DNA of 64,000 nt from an uncultured Litoreibacter sp. (GCA_947504205.1 CANNGL010000001.1:62001-126000), one strand, 5' to 3'; counted from the stretch's first letter, positions 25,342-35,635 are shown. Program-made: numbers and translations. Notes: a model not told the origin generated them from the sequence alone.

Positions 25342-27123
25342 CTAGAGCGGCCAGAAAACGAGGATGGCAGGAATGGACACCACGACCACGAGAATTTCCA
25401 AGGGCAGACCCATCCACCAGTAATCTCCAAACCGGTAGCCTCCAGGCCCCAGGATAAGCGTGTTGTTCTTGTGGCCGATGGGGGTCAGGAACGCACAGGA
25501 TGCGGCGACCGCAACAGCCATCAGGAACGGGTCTGGGTTTACACCCAAAGACTGCGCCATTTGGATGCCGACCGGTGCTGCAACAATGGTGGTGGCTGTA
25601 TTGTTTAGAACGTCCGAGAGCGTCATGGTGACGACCATCAAGACCGTTAATATCGCCCATGCAGGCAAACCCTCTGTCAGCCCCACCAGCGTACCGGCAA
25701 TGAGTTCGGTGCCGCCGGAGCTATCCAGCGCCGCGCCCAACGGGATCATTGAGCCCAGCAGGACAACCACGGGCCATTCGATATGATCATAGATCTCCGC
25801 GATAGGGATTATTTTTGTGACGACGAAAGCGACAACGACCGCGCCTAGCGCGATAGGCAGATAGATCAGGCCAAGACTAGCAGCAATAACTGCAGCGGCA
25901 AATAATCCTATGGCAAGCCAAACCTTCTTGTCTTCGGTCACCGCGAGCCCGCGATCTGCAAGCGGCAGGCAGCCAAGCCATTCCGTCACATCGGTGGCGT
26001 TGTCTTGGGGTACCAGCAACAGGAGAATGTCACCGGTTTGGATGACGGTTTTGCGGATTTGTTGTTTGATATTCGTACCTTGCCGAGAGATGCCCATAAG
26101 AACTGAGCGCTGACGCCAAGCAAGACCAACAGACTGGGCGGTCTTGCCGTTGATGCGCGACTGCTCTGTCACAACGACCTCGATGACGGTAAGGCCGTCT
26201 CCCTCGGCCCGCAGGTGTTCCTCTCGCTTCTTGTCGGCAAAATCGAGCGAAAGCGCGGCCCGAAACTCATCCAGCGCGTCGGGGGTGGCTTCAAGGATCA
26301 GTGTATCGCCCGCCTTCAGACGTGTATTTTGGGACGTTCCGTAGCGCCGTTTCCCATCTCTGATTAGACCCAGAATCCCCACATCGTTCTTCTCTGCCTC
26401 CTCTAGCAATTCGCGAATGCGTTTACCTTCAAGCTTTGTTTTTGCGGGCAGTGTGAGTTCTGCAAGATATTCGGCGTAGTCATCCATTGGATCGCCGGAT
26501 TGGTGCTCTCCGCCGCGTGTCGGGATCAAACGCCAGCCGATCAGCGCTACAAAAAGCAGGCCTGCAAGGGCCGTAACGCCACCAACAGGGGCGAAATCAA
26601 ACATTCGAAAAGGTTCGCCCAAGCTGTCTTCGCGGATGGTAGCGATGATGATATTCGGCGGGGTCCCGATGAGCGTAACCATACCGCCCAAGATCGTCGC
26701 AAAAGAGAGCGGCATCAGGCTGAGGCCGGGTGCGCGCCCTGCTTTGCGGGCCGTTTGAATGTCGACCGGCATAAGTAAAGCAAGGGCGGCGACGTTGTTC
26801 ATGAAAGCAGACAAGATGCCGCCGACAGTTCCCATGATCGCAATATGAGCGCCAAGGGAACGCGTTGCGTCAACCAGTGTGCGTGTGATCAAGAAAACAG
26901 CGCCGGATCTCACAAGACCCGCCGAGACCACAAGCACCAAGGCAACGACCAGCGTTGCAGGATGCCCGAAGCCCGAGAAGGCGTCCTTTGTGGGAACCAC
27001 GCCAAGGATGACACCAAGGATAAGTGCGGTGAAGGCCACCAGATCGTAGCGCCAGCGGCCCCACAGCAAGAAGCCAAAGACTGCGCCGAAGAGGGTGAAG
27101 AGAATGATTTGATCAGTTGTCAT
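25342..27123 (-). CDS. SLC13-type transporter with two RCK_C domains (second copy)
   Basis: 593-residue membrane protein with the same layout as the 22692 gene: transporter half, two TrkA-C domains (about 205-290 and 300-385), transporter half. The motifs AFMNNVAALALLMPV, GTPPNIIIA and FLTPIGHKNNTLILGPGGY place it in the DASS/SLC13 group. Sequence identity to the first copy looks low by eye, so a recent duplication is unlikely. The ATG at 27123 gives the expected short N-terminus before the first helix. It is monocistronic on this strand. Substrate unknown; anions such as sulfate are plausible. Confidence 0.87.
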   Translation of the reverse strand: MTTDQIILFTLFGAVFGFLLWGRWRYDLVAFTALILGVILGVVPTKDAFSGFGHPATLVVALVLVVSAGLVRSGAVFLITRTLVDATRSLGAHIAIMGTVGGILSAFMNNVAALALLMPVDIQTARKAGRAPGLSLMPLSFATILGGMVTLIGTPPNIIIATIREDSLGEPFRMFDFAPVGGVTALAGLLFVALIGWRLIPTRGGEHQSGDPMDDYAEYLAELTLPAKTKLEGKRIRELLEEAEKNDVGILGLIRDGKRRYGTSQNTRLKAGDTLILEATPDALDEFRAALSLDFADKKREEHLRAEGDGLTVIEVVVTEQSRINGKTAQSVGLAWRQRSVLMGISRQGTNIKQQIRKTVIQTGDILLLLVPQDNATDVTEWLGCLPLADRGLAVTEDKKVWLAIGLFAAAVIAASLGLIYLPIALGAVVVAFVVTKIIPIAEIYDHIEWPVVVLLGSMIPLGAALDSSGGTELIAGTLVGLTEGLPAWAILTVLMVVTMTLSDVLNNTATTIVAAPVGIQMAQSLGVNPDPFLMAVAVAASCAFLTPIGHKNNTLILGPGGYRFGDYWWMGLPLEILVVVVSIPAILVFWPL

Positions 27124-27445
27124 ATTTGTCGCCTGCAAGATGTTCACCAAATGAAGCCGAAGCGCTGGGAAATGCAATCTTCAACTTGGCAGGTCTTGGT
27201 TTGGTGGCGTTTCTGAGTGTCAAACTGCAAAGAAAGGGTATTGGAGAACCAGCAGGCGTTGTTGTGCAGGACCGCTTTTGAAGGCGCTGATAGTGTCGAG
27301 TCGTGTGATCGAGAAGTATTACGGGTGGTGGTTCAATGCTTGGAAAAACTGGTCCTCTACGAGCCGCTTTCACAAGACGCCTTGCCCCTGATGGCGTCGG
27401 TGCCCTATATCACGGAACGATTGTAATTTCGGAGCAAGCGGCACG
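27124..27445. other. Intergenic region between divergent SLC13 and yebC genes
   Basis: About 320 bases carrying the promoters for both genes. Open frames here are short, overlapping and without family character. I see no clear hairpin, operator or RNA gene. Confidence 0.5.
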
Positions 27446-28186
27446 ATGGCAGGGCACTCAAAATGGGCAAATATTCAGCATCGTAAAGGGCGGCAGGACG
27501 CGGCGCGGTCCAAGCTGTTTTCCAAACTCGCCAAAGAGATCACGGTTGCCGCCAAAATGGGCGATCCTGATCCTGACAAGAACCCAAGACTGCGGCTGGC
27601 GGTCAAAGAAGCAAAATCGCAATCCGTGCCGAAGGATGTGATTGATCGTGCGATCAAGAAGTCTCAGGGTGGCGATGCCGAAAACTACGATGAAATTCGG
27701 TATGAAGGCTACGGTCCGGGCGGCGTTGCCGTCATCGTTGAGGCGATGACCGACAATCGCAACCGAACCGCGTCAACAGTGCGTTCCACTTTTTCCAAGA
27801 ACGGTGGCAACCTTGGTGAAACAGGGTCCGTTGGGTTTATGTTCGATCGCAAGGGTGCTGTGTTCTATCCCGCCGAAACCGGTGATGCGGACACTGTCAT
27901 GATGGCCGCAATCGAGGCCGGTGCCGAGGATGTGGAAAGCTCTGAGGACGGTCACGTAATTTATTGCGCGGACACGGATCTGAACGATGTATCAAACGCG
28001 CTCGAAGGCGAGTTGGGTGAGAGTAACAGTGCAAAGCTGATCTGGCGCCCGACAACGACAACCGAGTTGGACCTCGATGGAATGCAGAAGCTGATGAAGC
28101 TGATTGACGCTCTTGAAGATGATGATGACATTCAAAATGTCACCGCCAACTTCGAAGCCAGCGATGAGGTCATGGCGCAGCTTTGA
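27446..28186 (+). CDS. YebC/PmpR/TACO1-family protein
   Basis: 246 residues, standard for the family. The N-terminus [20 protein letters not shown] is diagnostic, and the [22 protein letters not shown] block near residue 90-112 is also conserved. Members are annotated as transcriptional regulators, and recent work on relatives points to helping ribosomes translate proline-rich stretches. In many alphaproteobacteria it precedes ruvC; here it is followed by a LysE exporter gene instead. Confidence 0.93.
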   Translation: MAGHSKWANIQHRKGRQDAARSKLFSKLAKEITVAAKMGDPDPDKNPRLRLAVKEAKSQSVPKDVIDRAIKKSQGGDAENYDEIRYEGYGPGGVAVIVEAMTDNRNRTASTVRSTFSKNGGNLGETGSVGFMFDRKGAVFYPAETGDADTVMMAAIEAGAEDVESSEDGHVIYCADTDLNDVSNALEGELGESNSAKLIWRPTTTTELDLDGMQKLMKLIDALEDDDDIQNVTANFEASDEVMAQL

Positions 28187-28268
28187 TGGCTTGCCGCTGG
28201 GATGAACGCTGCCGTGTATCCTGGATACGCTACGGCTCCGCCGGCACGAATGGTGAAGGTCGGCTGCC

Positions 28269-28871
28269 ATGATCTTTGCAGCGCTGGTTGCCGGTTTCTC
28301 GCTGGGTTTTTCGCTCATTCTGGCGATCGGATCGCAGAATGCATTTGTCTTGCGGCAAGGCCTTCGGCGCTCCCATGTTCTTTTGGTGTGTCTGACTTGT
28401 GCGCTATCAGATGCTCTTCTTATTGCAGCAGGGGTCTCCGGGTTCGGATACTTGTCCGACAAAGTACCTTGGCTTGGAGACGCCATGCGCTGGGGCGGCG
28501 CATTGTTTTTGTTCATCTATGGGCTTTTGTCCTTTCGCTCGGCCCTATCCGCGAACGACGCATTGGACCCGGAAGGCAGCACGACGCAAAGTTGGAAAGC
28601 AGCGTTTTTCACCTGTCTGGGCCTGACGTGGCTTAACCCGCATGTCTATCTTGATACTGTGGTTCTTCTGGGGTCGGTGGCGGCCCAGTATGATGGTTCC
28701 CGGTTCTGGTTTGGGATGGGCGCGATGGTGTCCTCCTTTGTCTTCTTTTTCTCTTTAGGTTTCGGCGCGCGCTATCTTGCGCCCTTCTTCGCGCGCCCAC
28801 GTGCATGGCAGATGCTCGACATTCTGGTTGGTCTTGTGATGTGGGCGATTGCGATCAAGCTCATAGTCTGA
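28269..28871 (+). CDS. LysE/ArgO-family amino-acid exporter
   Basis: 200-residue membrane protein with about six helices. FSLGFSLILAIGSQNAFVLRQGL at the N-terminus and TWLNPHVYLDTVVLLGSV near residue 118 are LysE/ArgO signatures, so export of basic amino acids (arginine or lysine) is the best guess. It is followed 36 bases later by an EamA gene on the same strand. Confidence 0.87.
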   Translation: MIFAALVAGFSLGFSLILAIGSQNAFVLRQGLRRSHVLLVCLTCALSDALLIAAGVSGFGYLSDKVPWLGDAMRWGGALFLFIYGLLSFRSALSANDALDPEGSTTQSWKAAFFTCLGLTWLNPHVYLDTVVLLGSVAAQYDGSRFWFGMGAMVSSFVFFFSLGFGARYLAPFFARPRAWQMLDILVGLVMWAIAIKLIV

Positions 28872-28907
28872 CTTGCATCTTCGGGCTGTGCAGTCTCAGG
28901 TGCACAC

Positions 28908-29810
28908 ATGAGCGCTTCCCGAAACAATCCGCTTCTCGGTGTCTTCTGGATGCTTGTAACAGGCGCCAACTTCGTCGCCGTTACAGGGATCGTTAAATAT
29001 GTCGGGGACGGTTTGCCTGCAGCAGAGTCGGCCTTTCTGAGATATTTGCTGGGCCTGGTATTCCTGGTCCCAATGATCGGCCCGATACGTGCGGCGCGAC
29101 TGACACCCAGAGCGTTGAAAATATTTGGATTTCGAGGCGTCGTACATACGCTTGCCGTGACACTTTGGTTCTTTGCGATGACCCGCATCTCAATCGCAGA
29201 GGTAACGGCAATGGGCTATATGGCGCCGATATACATAACGTTGGGCGCTGCTTTGTTTCTGGGTGAAAAGCTTGCTTTCCGCCGCATGTTGGCTGTGTTT
29301 GTCGCCTTGATCGGGGCGTTGGTAATCCTACGGCCCGGCTTTCGTGAGCTGAATTCAGGGCATTTTGCGATGATGTTCACGGCGGTCCTGTTTGCTTCGT
29401 CCTATCTGAGTGCAAAGAAAATGGCGGATGAGGTAAGTGCGGCCGTGGTCGTCGGTATGCTGTCTATCACCGTGACAATTGGCCTGGCTCCCTTGGCCTG
29501 GATGGTCTGGGTGCCGCCGACATGGGCGCAGATTGGTTGGATGTTCCTTGTCGCCTGTTTTGCGACGGCCGGTCATTACTCGATGACGCTGGCGTTCAGG
29601 GCGGCGCCGATGACAGTGACCCAACCGGTCACATTTTTGCAATTGATCTGGGCAACGCTATTGGGCTGGCTGGCTTTCGACGAAGGGATCGACAACTTTG
29701 TAATCCTTGGTGGCACAATCATCATGGCATCGGTTGTTTTCATCACTTTCCGAGAGGCGATGATCCGACAAAAGCAGGTCACACCCGTTGCACCTGCTAC
29801 GAAAGTGTAG
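28908..29810 (+). CDS. EamA/DMT-superfamily transporter
   Basis: 300 residues, ten predicted helices in two EamA repeats (about 10-142 and 155-285). AITRISIAEVTAMGYMAPIYITLGA-type sequence near residue 95 resembles S-adenosylmethionine/riboflavin-type DMT carriers, but substrate assignment is unsafe. It ends about 20 bases before the betI operator region. It is one of three EamA proteins in this window. Confidence 0.83.
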   Translation: MSASRNNPLLGVFWMLVTGANFVAVTGIVKYVGDGLPAAESAFLRYLLGLVFLVPMIGPIRAARLTPRALKIFGFRGVVHTLAVTLWFFAMTRISIAEVTAMGYMAPIYITLGAALFLGEKLAFRRMLAVFVALIGALVILRPGFRELNSGHFAMMFTAVLFASSYLSAKKMADEVSAAVVVGMLSITVTIGLAPLAWMVWVPPTWAQIGWMFLVACFATAGHYSMTLAFRAAPMTVTQPVTFLQLIWATLLGWLAFDEGIDNFVILGGTIIMASVVFITFREAMIRQKQVTPVAPATKV

Positions 29811-29828
29811 GCGAGTTCAGAATTTATT

Positions 29829-29857
29829 ATTGACTGACGAGTCAATCAAAATAAAAT
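29829..29857 (+). promoter_or_regulatory. betIA promoter overlapping a palindromic operator (candidate BetI site)
   Basis: ATTGACT (29829-29835) and AGTCAAT (29840-29846) form a perfect 7-bp inverted repeat with a 4-base spacer. The left arm contains the -35 TTGACT (29830-29835), and a good -10 TAAAAT lies at 29852-29857 after 16 bases. A TetR-type repressor bound here would occlude RNA polymerase, consistent with autoregulation by BetI and induction by choline. Confidence 0.65.
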
Positions 29858-29884
29858 TCCCGGGATCAAATCGGGATTTTGAGC

Positions 29885-30454
29885 ATGCCTAAACTTGGAA
29901 TGGAGCCATTGCGTCGCGCAGCACTGGTGGAAGCGACCATCGCTGAAATTGGTCAAACCGGCACACTTGATGTGACGGTCGGTGCGATTTCGAAACGCGC
30001 AGGTATGTCGTCTGCTTTGGCACATCACTATTTCGGCGGCAAAGATCAGATATTCCTCGCTGCGATGCGTCATATCCTTCGCATCTTTGGGCAGGATGTG
30101 GTGCGGCGGCTCAATGCAGCCAAGACACCTCTGGCGCGGCTTGAGGCAATCGTAGACGCATCGTTTGCCCCGGAGAATTTTGCCCCGCAGACGATCAGCG
30201 CCTGGCTGAATTTTTATGTGCTGGCGCAAAGTGACCCACAGGTGAAACGTTTGTTGCAGGTCTATCAGCGCCGGCTCCATAGCAACCTGACCCACGCGCT
30301 CCGACCGCTGGTTCAGGATCCTGAGACGATAGCAGAAGCCGCGGCCGCTATGCTCGACGGCCTTTATATACGCGCAAGTCTTGGCGACCTGCGACGTGCG
30401 CCAAACGCAATCCTGCGCGATTTCCTGGCTGAAAAACTGCGGACTGCATCATGA
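29885..30454 (+). CDS. betI: BetI, TetR-family choline-responsive repressor
   Basis: 189-residue TetR-type repressor. The N-terminal helix-turn-helix (about 20-55, [30 protein letters not shown]) is nearly diagnostic for BetI, as is the core [24 protein letters not shown]. It should repress the bet genes in the absence of choline. The ATG at 29885 is preferred over a TTG two codons upstream. Its stop overlaps betA (ATGA). A palindrome overlaps its promoter. Confidence 0.92.
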   Translation: MPKLGMEPLRRAALVEATIAEIGQTGTLDVTVGAISKRAGMSSALAHHYFGGKDQIFLAAMRHILRIFGQDVVRRLNAAKTPLARLEAIVDASFAPENFAPQTISAWLNFYVLAQSDPQVKRLLQVYQRRLHSNLTHALRPLVQDPETIAEAAAAMLDGLYIRASLGDLRRAPNAILRDFLAEKLRTAS

Positions 30455-32106
30455 CCGAAGCTGACTACATTGTTGTTGGCGCGGGCTCGGCGGGCTGTGC
30501 AATCGCGTTCAGACTGTCTGAAGCAGGTCATTCGGTGATCGTCGTTGAACATGGCGGTACGGATGCGGGACCGTTCATTCAGATGCCGGGGGCGCTGAGT
30601 TACCCGATGAATATGAGCCGGTATGATTGGGGCTACACCTCGGAGCCTGAACCGCATCTTGGTGGGCGCAGGCTGGCCTGCCCTCGGGGCAAGGTCATCG
30701 GTGGATCATCATCAATCAATGGTATGGTCTATGTCCGTGGTAACTCGGGCGATTACGATCATTGGGAAGAAGCTGGCGCCCGCGGCTGGGGGTTTGCTGA
30801 CGTCTTGCCTTACTTCAAACGTATGGAGCACTGGCATGGTGACGGGGACCCGGCCAATTGGCGAGGGCATAACGGCCCTCTTCACGTAACGCGGGCGGCG
30901 GGACAAAACCCTTTGACGCGCGCCTTTATCGAAGCTGCTGCCGAGAGTGGTTACGGGATCACTGAAGACTATAATGGAGAGCGGCAAGAAGGCATCGGCG
31001 GGTTCGATGCTACGATCTATAAAGGGCGCCGCTGGTCTTCGGCTAACGCTTACCTGAAGCCCGCCCTTCGGCGTGATAACTGCCACCTTATCAATGGATT
31101 GGTGCGACGTGTCACGATTGCAGACGGCCGCGCGACGGGCATCGAGCTGTCTCAAGGTGGCCGGATCAGCACTTTGAAGGCGCGAAGCGAAGTCATATTG
31201 GCAGCCTCGTCGATCAACTCTCCGAAATTGTTGATGCTGTCGGGCATAGGCCCTGAAGCTGAGCTGAGACGTCATGGACTTGAAGTGATTGCCGACCGAC
31301 CCGGAGTTGGTCAGAACCTGCAAGATCATCTGGAGGTTTATCTGCAATACCACGCGATCCAGCCCGTCAGCCTCTACAGCTTGTGGAACCTGCAAGGCAA
31401 AGCGCGGGTCGGGGCGGAGTGGTTGTTCCGTGGATCAGGACCGGGGGCTTCAAACCAGTTCGAAGCAGGCGGTTTCATTCGCTCAAGGGCGGGCATCCCG
31501 TATCCAGACATTCAGATGCATTTCCTGCCCTTGGCTGTGCGCTATGATGGTAAGGCAGCCGCTAATGGTCACGGATTTCAGGTGCATACTGGACCTATGC
31601 GGGCGCAATCGCGTGGCGCGGTCACGCTCCGTTCCGCTGATCCACTGGATGTGCCGGTTATTCGCTTCAACTATATGTCGGAAGATATTGATTGGATTGA
31701 GTTTCGTGCTGCTATCAGATTGGCGCGCGAGATCGTCTCGCAACCAGCATTTGACGCGTATAGAGGGGCCGAGATCCAACCTGGAGAGAGCGCAAAAGAC
31801 GATGCGGCTATCGACGAGTTTGTCCGCGAGCATGCCGAGAGTGCTTATCATCCTTGCGGCACTGCAAGGCTGGGGGCCCGCGACGATCCTATGGCTGTTG
31901 TGGACACGGAATGTCGCGTGATTGGTGTGGAGGGACTGCGTGTTGCAGATAGTTCTGTGTTCCCGCGTATCCCAAACGGAAATCTAAACGCTCCTTCCAT
32001 CATGGTGGGCGAGAAAGCCTCCGACCATATCTTGGGACGCACACCATTGCCGCGAGAAAATCTCGTTCCTTGGCAACACCCTAACTGGCAAGAAGCGCAG
32101 CGTTAA
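30451..32106 (+). CDS. betA: Choline dehydrogenase BetA
   Basis: 551-residue FAD-dependent GMC oxidoreductase that oxidises choline to betaine aldehyde (and possibly further to betaine) for osmoprotection. The FAD dinucleotide motif [15 protein letters not shown] is at about 8-22, the GMC signature [19 protein letters not shown] at about 80-98, and the C-terminal [13 protein letters not shown] carries the active-site His. Coupled to betI by ATGA. No betaine-aldehyde dehydrogenase (betB) or choline transporter follows; the next gene converges with a 4-base overlap at the stop codons. Confidence 0.92.
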   Translation: MTEADYIVVGAGSAGCAIAFRLSEAGHSVIVVEHGGTDAGPFIQMPGALSYPMNMSRYDWGYTSEPEPHLGGRRLACPRGKVIGGSSSINGMVYVRGNSGDYDHWEEAGARGWGFADVLPYFKRMEHWHGDGDPANWRGHNGPLHVTRAAGQNPLTRAFIEAAAESGYGITEDYNGERQEGIGGFDATIYKGRRWSSANAYLKPALRRDNCHLINGLVRRVTIADGRATGIELSQGGRISTLKARSEVILAASSINSPKLLMLSGIGPEAELRRHGLEVIADRPGVGQNLQDHLEVYLQYHAIQPVSLYSLWNLQGKARVGAEWLFRGSGPGASNQFEAGGFIRSRAGIPYPDIQMHFLPLAVRYDGKAAANGHGFQVHTGPMRAQSRGAVTLRSADPLDVPVIRFNYMSEDIDWIEFRAAIRLAREIVSQPAFDAYRGAEIQPGESAKDDAAIDEFVREHAESAYHPCGTARLGARDDPMAVVDTECRVIGVEGLRVADSSVFPRIPNGNLNAPSIMVGEKASDHILGRTPLPRENLVPWQHPNWQEAQR

Positions 32107-32912
32107 CGAACGCTGGCCAAAAATTGGTAGAGACGTCTTTGCGCTGATGCTTTCCAAACATTGATGTGTCCGGCACCTTCTACCGGAAAGAAAGCTTTGT
32201 CCGTGCTACCTGATTGTTCGAATATTTCGCGACCTTGGACAAGCGGAATCAATGTGTCATTCGTGCCGTGCAAGATGAGTAGTTTTTGGGTTAAATTGGG
32301 TGCGTAATCAATTGAATTCCATCGATTAATCATCAGTCCAGTGAGCAGTGCCAGTTCCGGCTGGATTGATTTTGCAACATCGACAAGTGATGTGAACGGT
32401 GCCTCCAACACCACCGCCCTGGGGCCATCTTCGGGATCATCCAGATCGGCGACAAGATGAATCGCTATCGCGGCGCCGATGCTCTCGCCATAGATTACCG
32501 GTTTGATCGGTTGCCCCATCAGAGACCCATTCAACAAGCTACCATATAAAGACAGGATGTCCTTCCGGATTGCGTTTTCGGTTGGCCATCCCTCACTTCC
32601 CGACGATCCACGATAAGCTGGGGCGATCAGCCCATATCCGCGATCGCGAAAAGCTCCGAAGCGAAAGCTCCGATTGGCTAGGTTTCCGGCGTTGCCGTGT
32701 AGATAGAGGATGGTGGGTTTTCCGCGTTTGGGCTCTGCGGTCCACACGATCATGTCTTTACCGGCGGTATTTTTGAAAACGGTCTCTGACACGCCTGGAA
32801 TATCAGGCGCGACCAGTCTCGGATCGAACGCGTAGATTGTGAACCGTTCTACGACAAAGTAGCCCCCAACGAACAGGGCGAGCAAAACAATCGCCCGTAT
32901 CAGCCATGTCAT
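32103..32912 (-). CDS. Membrane-anchored alpha/beta hydrolase (BEM46/ABHD13-like)
   Basis: 269 residues. One N-terminal TM helix (about 5-22) is followed by an alpha/beta-hydrolase domain with YLHGNAGN (oxyanion region), the nucleophile Ser144 in GESIG, Asp219 in HGTNDTLIP and His249 in GAGHIN: a complete catalytic triad. Its start overlaps the stop of the pccR gene (ATGA), so it is co-expressed with that regulator, which raises the possibility of an acyl-ester or thioester substrate. That function is inference. Confidence 0.83.
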   Translation of the reverse strand: MTWLIRAIVLLALFVGGYFVVERFTIYAFDPRLVAPDIPGVSETVFKNTAGKDMIVWTAEPKRGKPTILYLHGNAGNLANRSFRFGAFRDRGYGLIAPAYRGSSGSEGWPTENAIRKDILSLYGSLLNGSLMGQPIKPVIYGESIGAAIAIHLVADLDDPEDGPRAVVLEAPFTSLVDVAKSIQPELALLTGLMINRWNSIDYAPNLTQKLLILHGTNDTLIPLVQGREIFEQSGSTDKAFFPVEGAGHINVWKASAQRRLYQFLASVR

Positions 32913-34291
32913 GGATCAACCCGGTACGGCAGAACGCCCCGGTGGCCATGGTCTATGGTCAGCTTGCGCTCTAGCGGCGGCACAGATCGCTGGTGGCAGT
33001 TTGTGCGCGGGCAAATTCGGCATGAAATCCCAATAGGTTCGAAGGCTTCGGGCTTTGCTGGTAACAAATCATCGGCATAAACAAGCGCGCCCGCATGGCT
33101 AATCTCGCAACCAAGCGCAATTGCGTAGCGGCGTGTCGGAGCCTTAAATCCGCCGCCGGATTTCGACACGTCGCGCGCCAATGATATGTAGCGAACGCCG
33201 TCCGGAGTTTCCGCCAGTTGCCTCAGGAACCGTCCCGGAGTTTCAAAGGCTCGGTGCACGTTCCAGAGCGGGCAGGCCCCGCCGTATCTTGCAAACTGGA
33301 AGTGGGTGGCAGAGTGCCGTTTGGTGATTGTGCCAGCTTGATCGACGCGCACGAAAAAGAAGGGAATTCCCTTTTCGCCCGGTCGCTGCAAAGTCGACAA
33401 TCGGTGCGCGACCTGCTCGATAGATGCGCCGAATAAACCGGCCATTTTTTCGAGGTCATGACGTGTCTCGCTCGCGGCTTCCAAGAATGCGACGTAGGGC
33501 ATCAGGGCGGCTCCGGCAAAGTAGTTTGCCAAGCCGATTTTGGCTATATGTCGGGCCGTGTCGCTCTGAAAGCGCGCGAGATCAAGCGTCGCGTCGAGAA
33601 GTTCGTTTTGTGTCTGAAGCGCAAGCTGGTGCAGGATCTGAAATCGCTGTGTGCCGGGCGGAAGCTTTGACGAAAGATAAAGCGTGTTTCTGCCTTTGTC
33701 GTAGTTCCGGAATTCTTCAATATCAGTAAGTTGAACGTCGAAGCTCAGATTGGAATGACGCAAGATATCAGCGCCGATCTGTCGAGATGTTCTCTCCGCA
33801 GCGCGATCAACGGCATCGACGTAATTGTCGCAATAGTGAAAGAAGTCTCGTACCTCTTCCCATGGGCTTTGTCGTACACTTGACCCGTCACGGCCCAAGG
33901 CTTCGTCTAGTGACGCCAGACGCTCCTGACTTTCGCGATAGGCCTTGTGCAGGTCCAGGAAAGAGCGGGCCAATCCGGGGGCATTTGACGCGGCGAGGCG
34001 CAAGTCAGCAAGGGGTGGTTCAGCATCGTCAAAAAGCGGATCGGTGAGCGCTTCGGACATGTCACTGACAAGTCTCTCGGCATCGCCCGTACCAAGCTCG
34101 GCGACGTCATAGCCAAACTCGCGGGCAAGCGCCAAAACCACGCTTGCCGAAACAGGCCGGTTGTTGTTCTCCATTTGGTTCAGATAGGGCAGAGAAACGC
34201 CGAGCTTAGCGGCGAACGCCTTCTGCGTGAGTTGGAGGCGTGTACGTTGTTCGCGCAGCTTTGCCCCTGCGTAGAGCTTGGGTTGTGCCAT
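32909..34291 (-). CDS. pccR: PccR-type short-chain acyl-CoA-responsive regulator (XRE/ScfR family)
   Basis: 460-residue regulator. An XRE helix-turn-helix (about 10-65) is followed by a central IrrE/peptidase-like domain (about 130-270) and the C-terminal DUF2083-type region. Near the C-terminus CEISHAG and CRICPRTNCHQR supply conserved cysteines. Members sense short-chain acyl-CoA; PccR of Rhodobacter sphaeroides activates propionyl-CoA carboxylase genes. Here pccB, pccA and methylmalonyl-CoA mutase lie just upstream, supporting this identity. Start at the ATG at 34291; a TTG five codons upstream is less likely. TTTGCAA boxes overlap its own promoter region, suggesting autoregulation. Confidence 0.87.
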   Translation of the reverse strand: MAQPKLYAGAKLREQRTRLQLTQKAFAAKLGVSLPYLNQMENNNRPVSASVVLALAREFGYDVAELGTGDAERLVSDMSEALTDPLFDDAEPPLADLRLAASNAPGLARSFLDLHKAYRESQERLASLDEALGRDGSSVRQSPWEEVRDFFHYCDNYVDAVDRAAERTSRQIGADILRHSNLSFDVQLTDIEEFRNYDKGRNTLYLSSKLPPGTQRFQILHQLALQTQNELLDATLDLARFQSDTARHIAKIGLANYFAGAALMPYVAFLEAASETRHDLEKMAGLFGASIEQVAHRLSTLQRPGEKGIPFFFVRVDQAGTITKRHSATHFQFARYGGACPLWNVHRAFETPGRFLRQLAETPDGVRYISLARDVSKSGGGFKAPTRRYAIALGCEISHAGALVYADDLLPAKPEAFEPIGISCRICPRTNCHQRSVPPLERKLTIDHGHRGVLPYRVDP

Positions 34292-34299
34292 AGGAGTTC

Positions 34300-34337
34300 T
34301 TTGCAAGTTTGCGTCTGTATTCTGTAGCTTTGCAAAG
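34300..34337. promoter_or_regulatory. TTTGCAA boxes upstream of pccR (candidate PccR sites)
   Basis: TTTGCAAG followed directly by TTTGCG occupies 34300-34313, and the palindrome CTTTGCAAAG lies at 34328-34337. This is the 63-base gap between the MFS gene end and the pccR start. The first cluster has the same arrangement as the one before pccB (TTTGCAAA then TTTGCA at 35691-35704). From memory, the reported PccR motif contains TTTGCAAA repeats. Confidence 0.6.
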
Positions 34338-34354
34338 TGGTAACGGCAACTGCC

Positions 34355-35572
34355 TTAAGTGTTCTGAACTTTTCTGGCGCGATGTAAAACAAACAACATC
34401 GATACAAAAGCTGCGACGGAGCTCAGGAACATAATCCATTGCAACGGGAAGCTGCCATTGCCGCCTTCCAGAAGTGCACCTGCGACGGCCGCGAGGATTG
34501 CTCCGCCGCCAATCATAATGGCGCCCCCGACGCCGCTGGCAGTGCCTGCCAGATGGGGACGTACAGAAAGCAAGCCGGCATTGGCGTTCGGAAGCACGAG
34601 CCCGTTGCCTAAACCTACGAACGTAACAAAGCCGAAAAAGTACCAAGCGCTGCCAAATCCCAAGTAGTTCAGAAGCAGAGAGATGCCGAGGCCGCACATT
34701 TGCAGAACGCTGCCGATTACGATCATACGGTTGATACCCATCTTCACCGAGTAGCGGCCCGACATATAGTTGCCGACGGCATATCCAATGGCAGGCATGC
34801 CCAGGTAGAACCCCGTCATCGAAACAGGCTGATTGTAGACTTCCGTCGCGACATAGGGGCCGCCGCCCAGAAAGGCAAAGAAGGTGCCTGACGAGAACGC
34901 AGCGGCAAACACGTAGCCCCAGAACCGTGGGGAGCCGAAAAGCTCGGGCATTTCGGCAACCTGATCTTTGAAGGTCATATTTGCCGAGGAAGCGGTTTCG
35001 CCCTGATCAGCCCAGCATAGCCAAGCTAGGGCACCTCCTATCAGGGCGAGAAACAGGAAGGTGGACCTCCAACCGAACGTGGTATCCAGAAGGCCGCCAA
35101 TAGATGGCGCAATCATCGGCACCAAGGACATGCCCATGGTCACATAGCCAATCATTGATGCGGCTTCTTCTTGGGGAACCATGTCGCGCACGATAGCGCG
35201 GCTCAGAACCATGCCGACCGCGACTGCGGCTTGGGTCATCCTGAAAAACAGGAAGGTTTCGACGTTTTGGGCGAAGTAGCAGCCCAAGGAGGCCAGAACA
35301 AATATGCCGAGCGCGCCCAAAACAACCGGGCGGCGCCCAAACCGGTCTGATATCGGCCCGACGATGATCTGAATGAAGGCTGTGCATCCCAGATAGGCCG
35401 ATACAGAAAGCTGCATTACCCCGTAATCCGCCCCAAATGTTCGCGCCATTGCAGGGAGCGAGGGCAAAAACACACTCATGGTCATAGCGGAAATACCCGC
35501 CAGAAAGATGAGCGTAGATATATGCGGGGGAGTGGTGCGATCAAGAAACCGCACCGCTGGTCTGTTATTCAT
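34355..35572 (-). CDS. MFS multidrug exporter, Bcr/CflA type
   Basis: 405-residue major facilitator with 12 predicted helices. [18 protein letters not shown] (about residue 65-82) is the MFS loop 2-3 signature, and [23 protein letters not shown] is typical of the Bcr/CflA drug-resistance branch. It lies between the PccR regulator and pccB, reading toward pccR, with only 63 bases to the regulator start. It may export a toxic acid or acyl compound, or be an unrelated drug pump. A palindrome (35617-35635) stands before its start. Confidence 0.85.
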   Translation of the reverse strand: MNNRPAVRFLDRTTPPHISTLIFLAGISAMTMSVFLPSLPAMARTFGADYGVMQLSVSAYLGCTAFIQIIVGPISDRFGRRPVVLGALGIFVLASLGCYFAQNVETFLFFRMTQAAVAVGMVLSRAIVRDMVPQEEAASMIGYVTMGMSLVPMIAPSIGGLLDTTFGWRSTFLFLALIGGALAWLCWADQGETASSANMTFKDQVAEMPELFGSPRFWGYVFAAAFSSGTFFAFLGGGPYVATEVYNQPVSMTGFYLGMPAIGYAVGNYMSGRYSVKMGINRMIVIGSVLQMCGLGISLLLNYLGFGSAWYFFGFVTFVGLGNGLVLPNANAGLLSVRPHLAGTASGVGGAIMIGGGAILAAVAGALLEGGNGSFPLQWIMFLSSVAAFVSMLFVLHRARKVQNT

Positions 35573-35616
35573 CCCTGAGAAGTAACGCGCTGCTTGTCCG
35601 GGGTCCACTGCAGAGA

Positions 35617-35635
35617 TTGCACAGCTGCTGTGCAA
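35617..35635. promoter_or_regulatory. Palindrome TTGCACAG-N3-CTGTGCAA before the MFS gene
   Basis: Eight-base half-sites at 35617-35624 and 35628-35635 form a perfect inverted repeat 45 bases upstream of the MFS start, in the divergent MFS/pccB region. Its TTGCA/TGCAA ends resemble the nearby TTTGCAAA boxes, so PccR or another regulator could bind. Confidence 0.55.
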
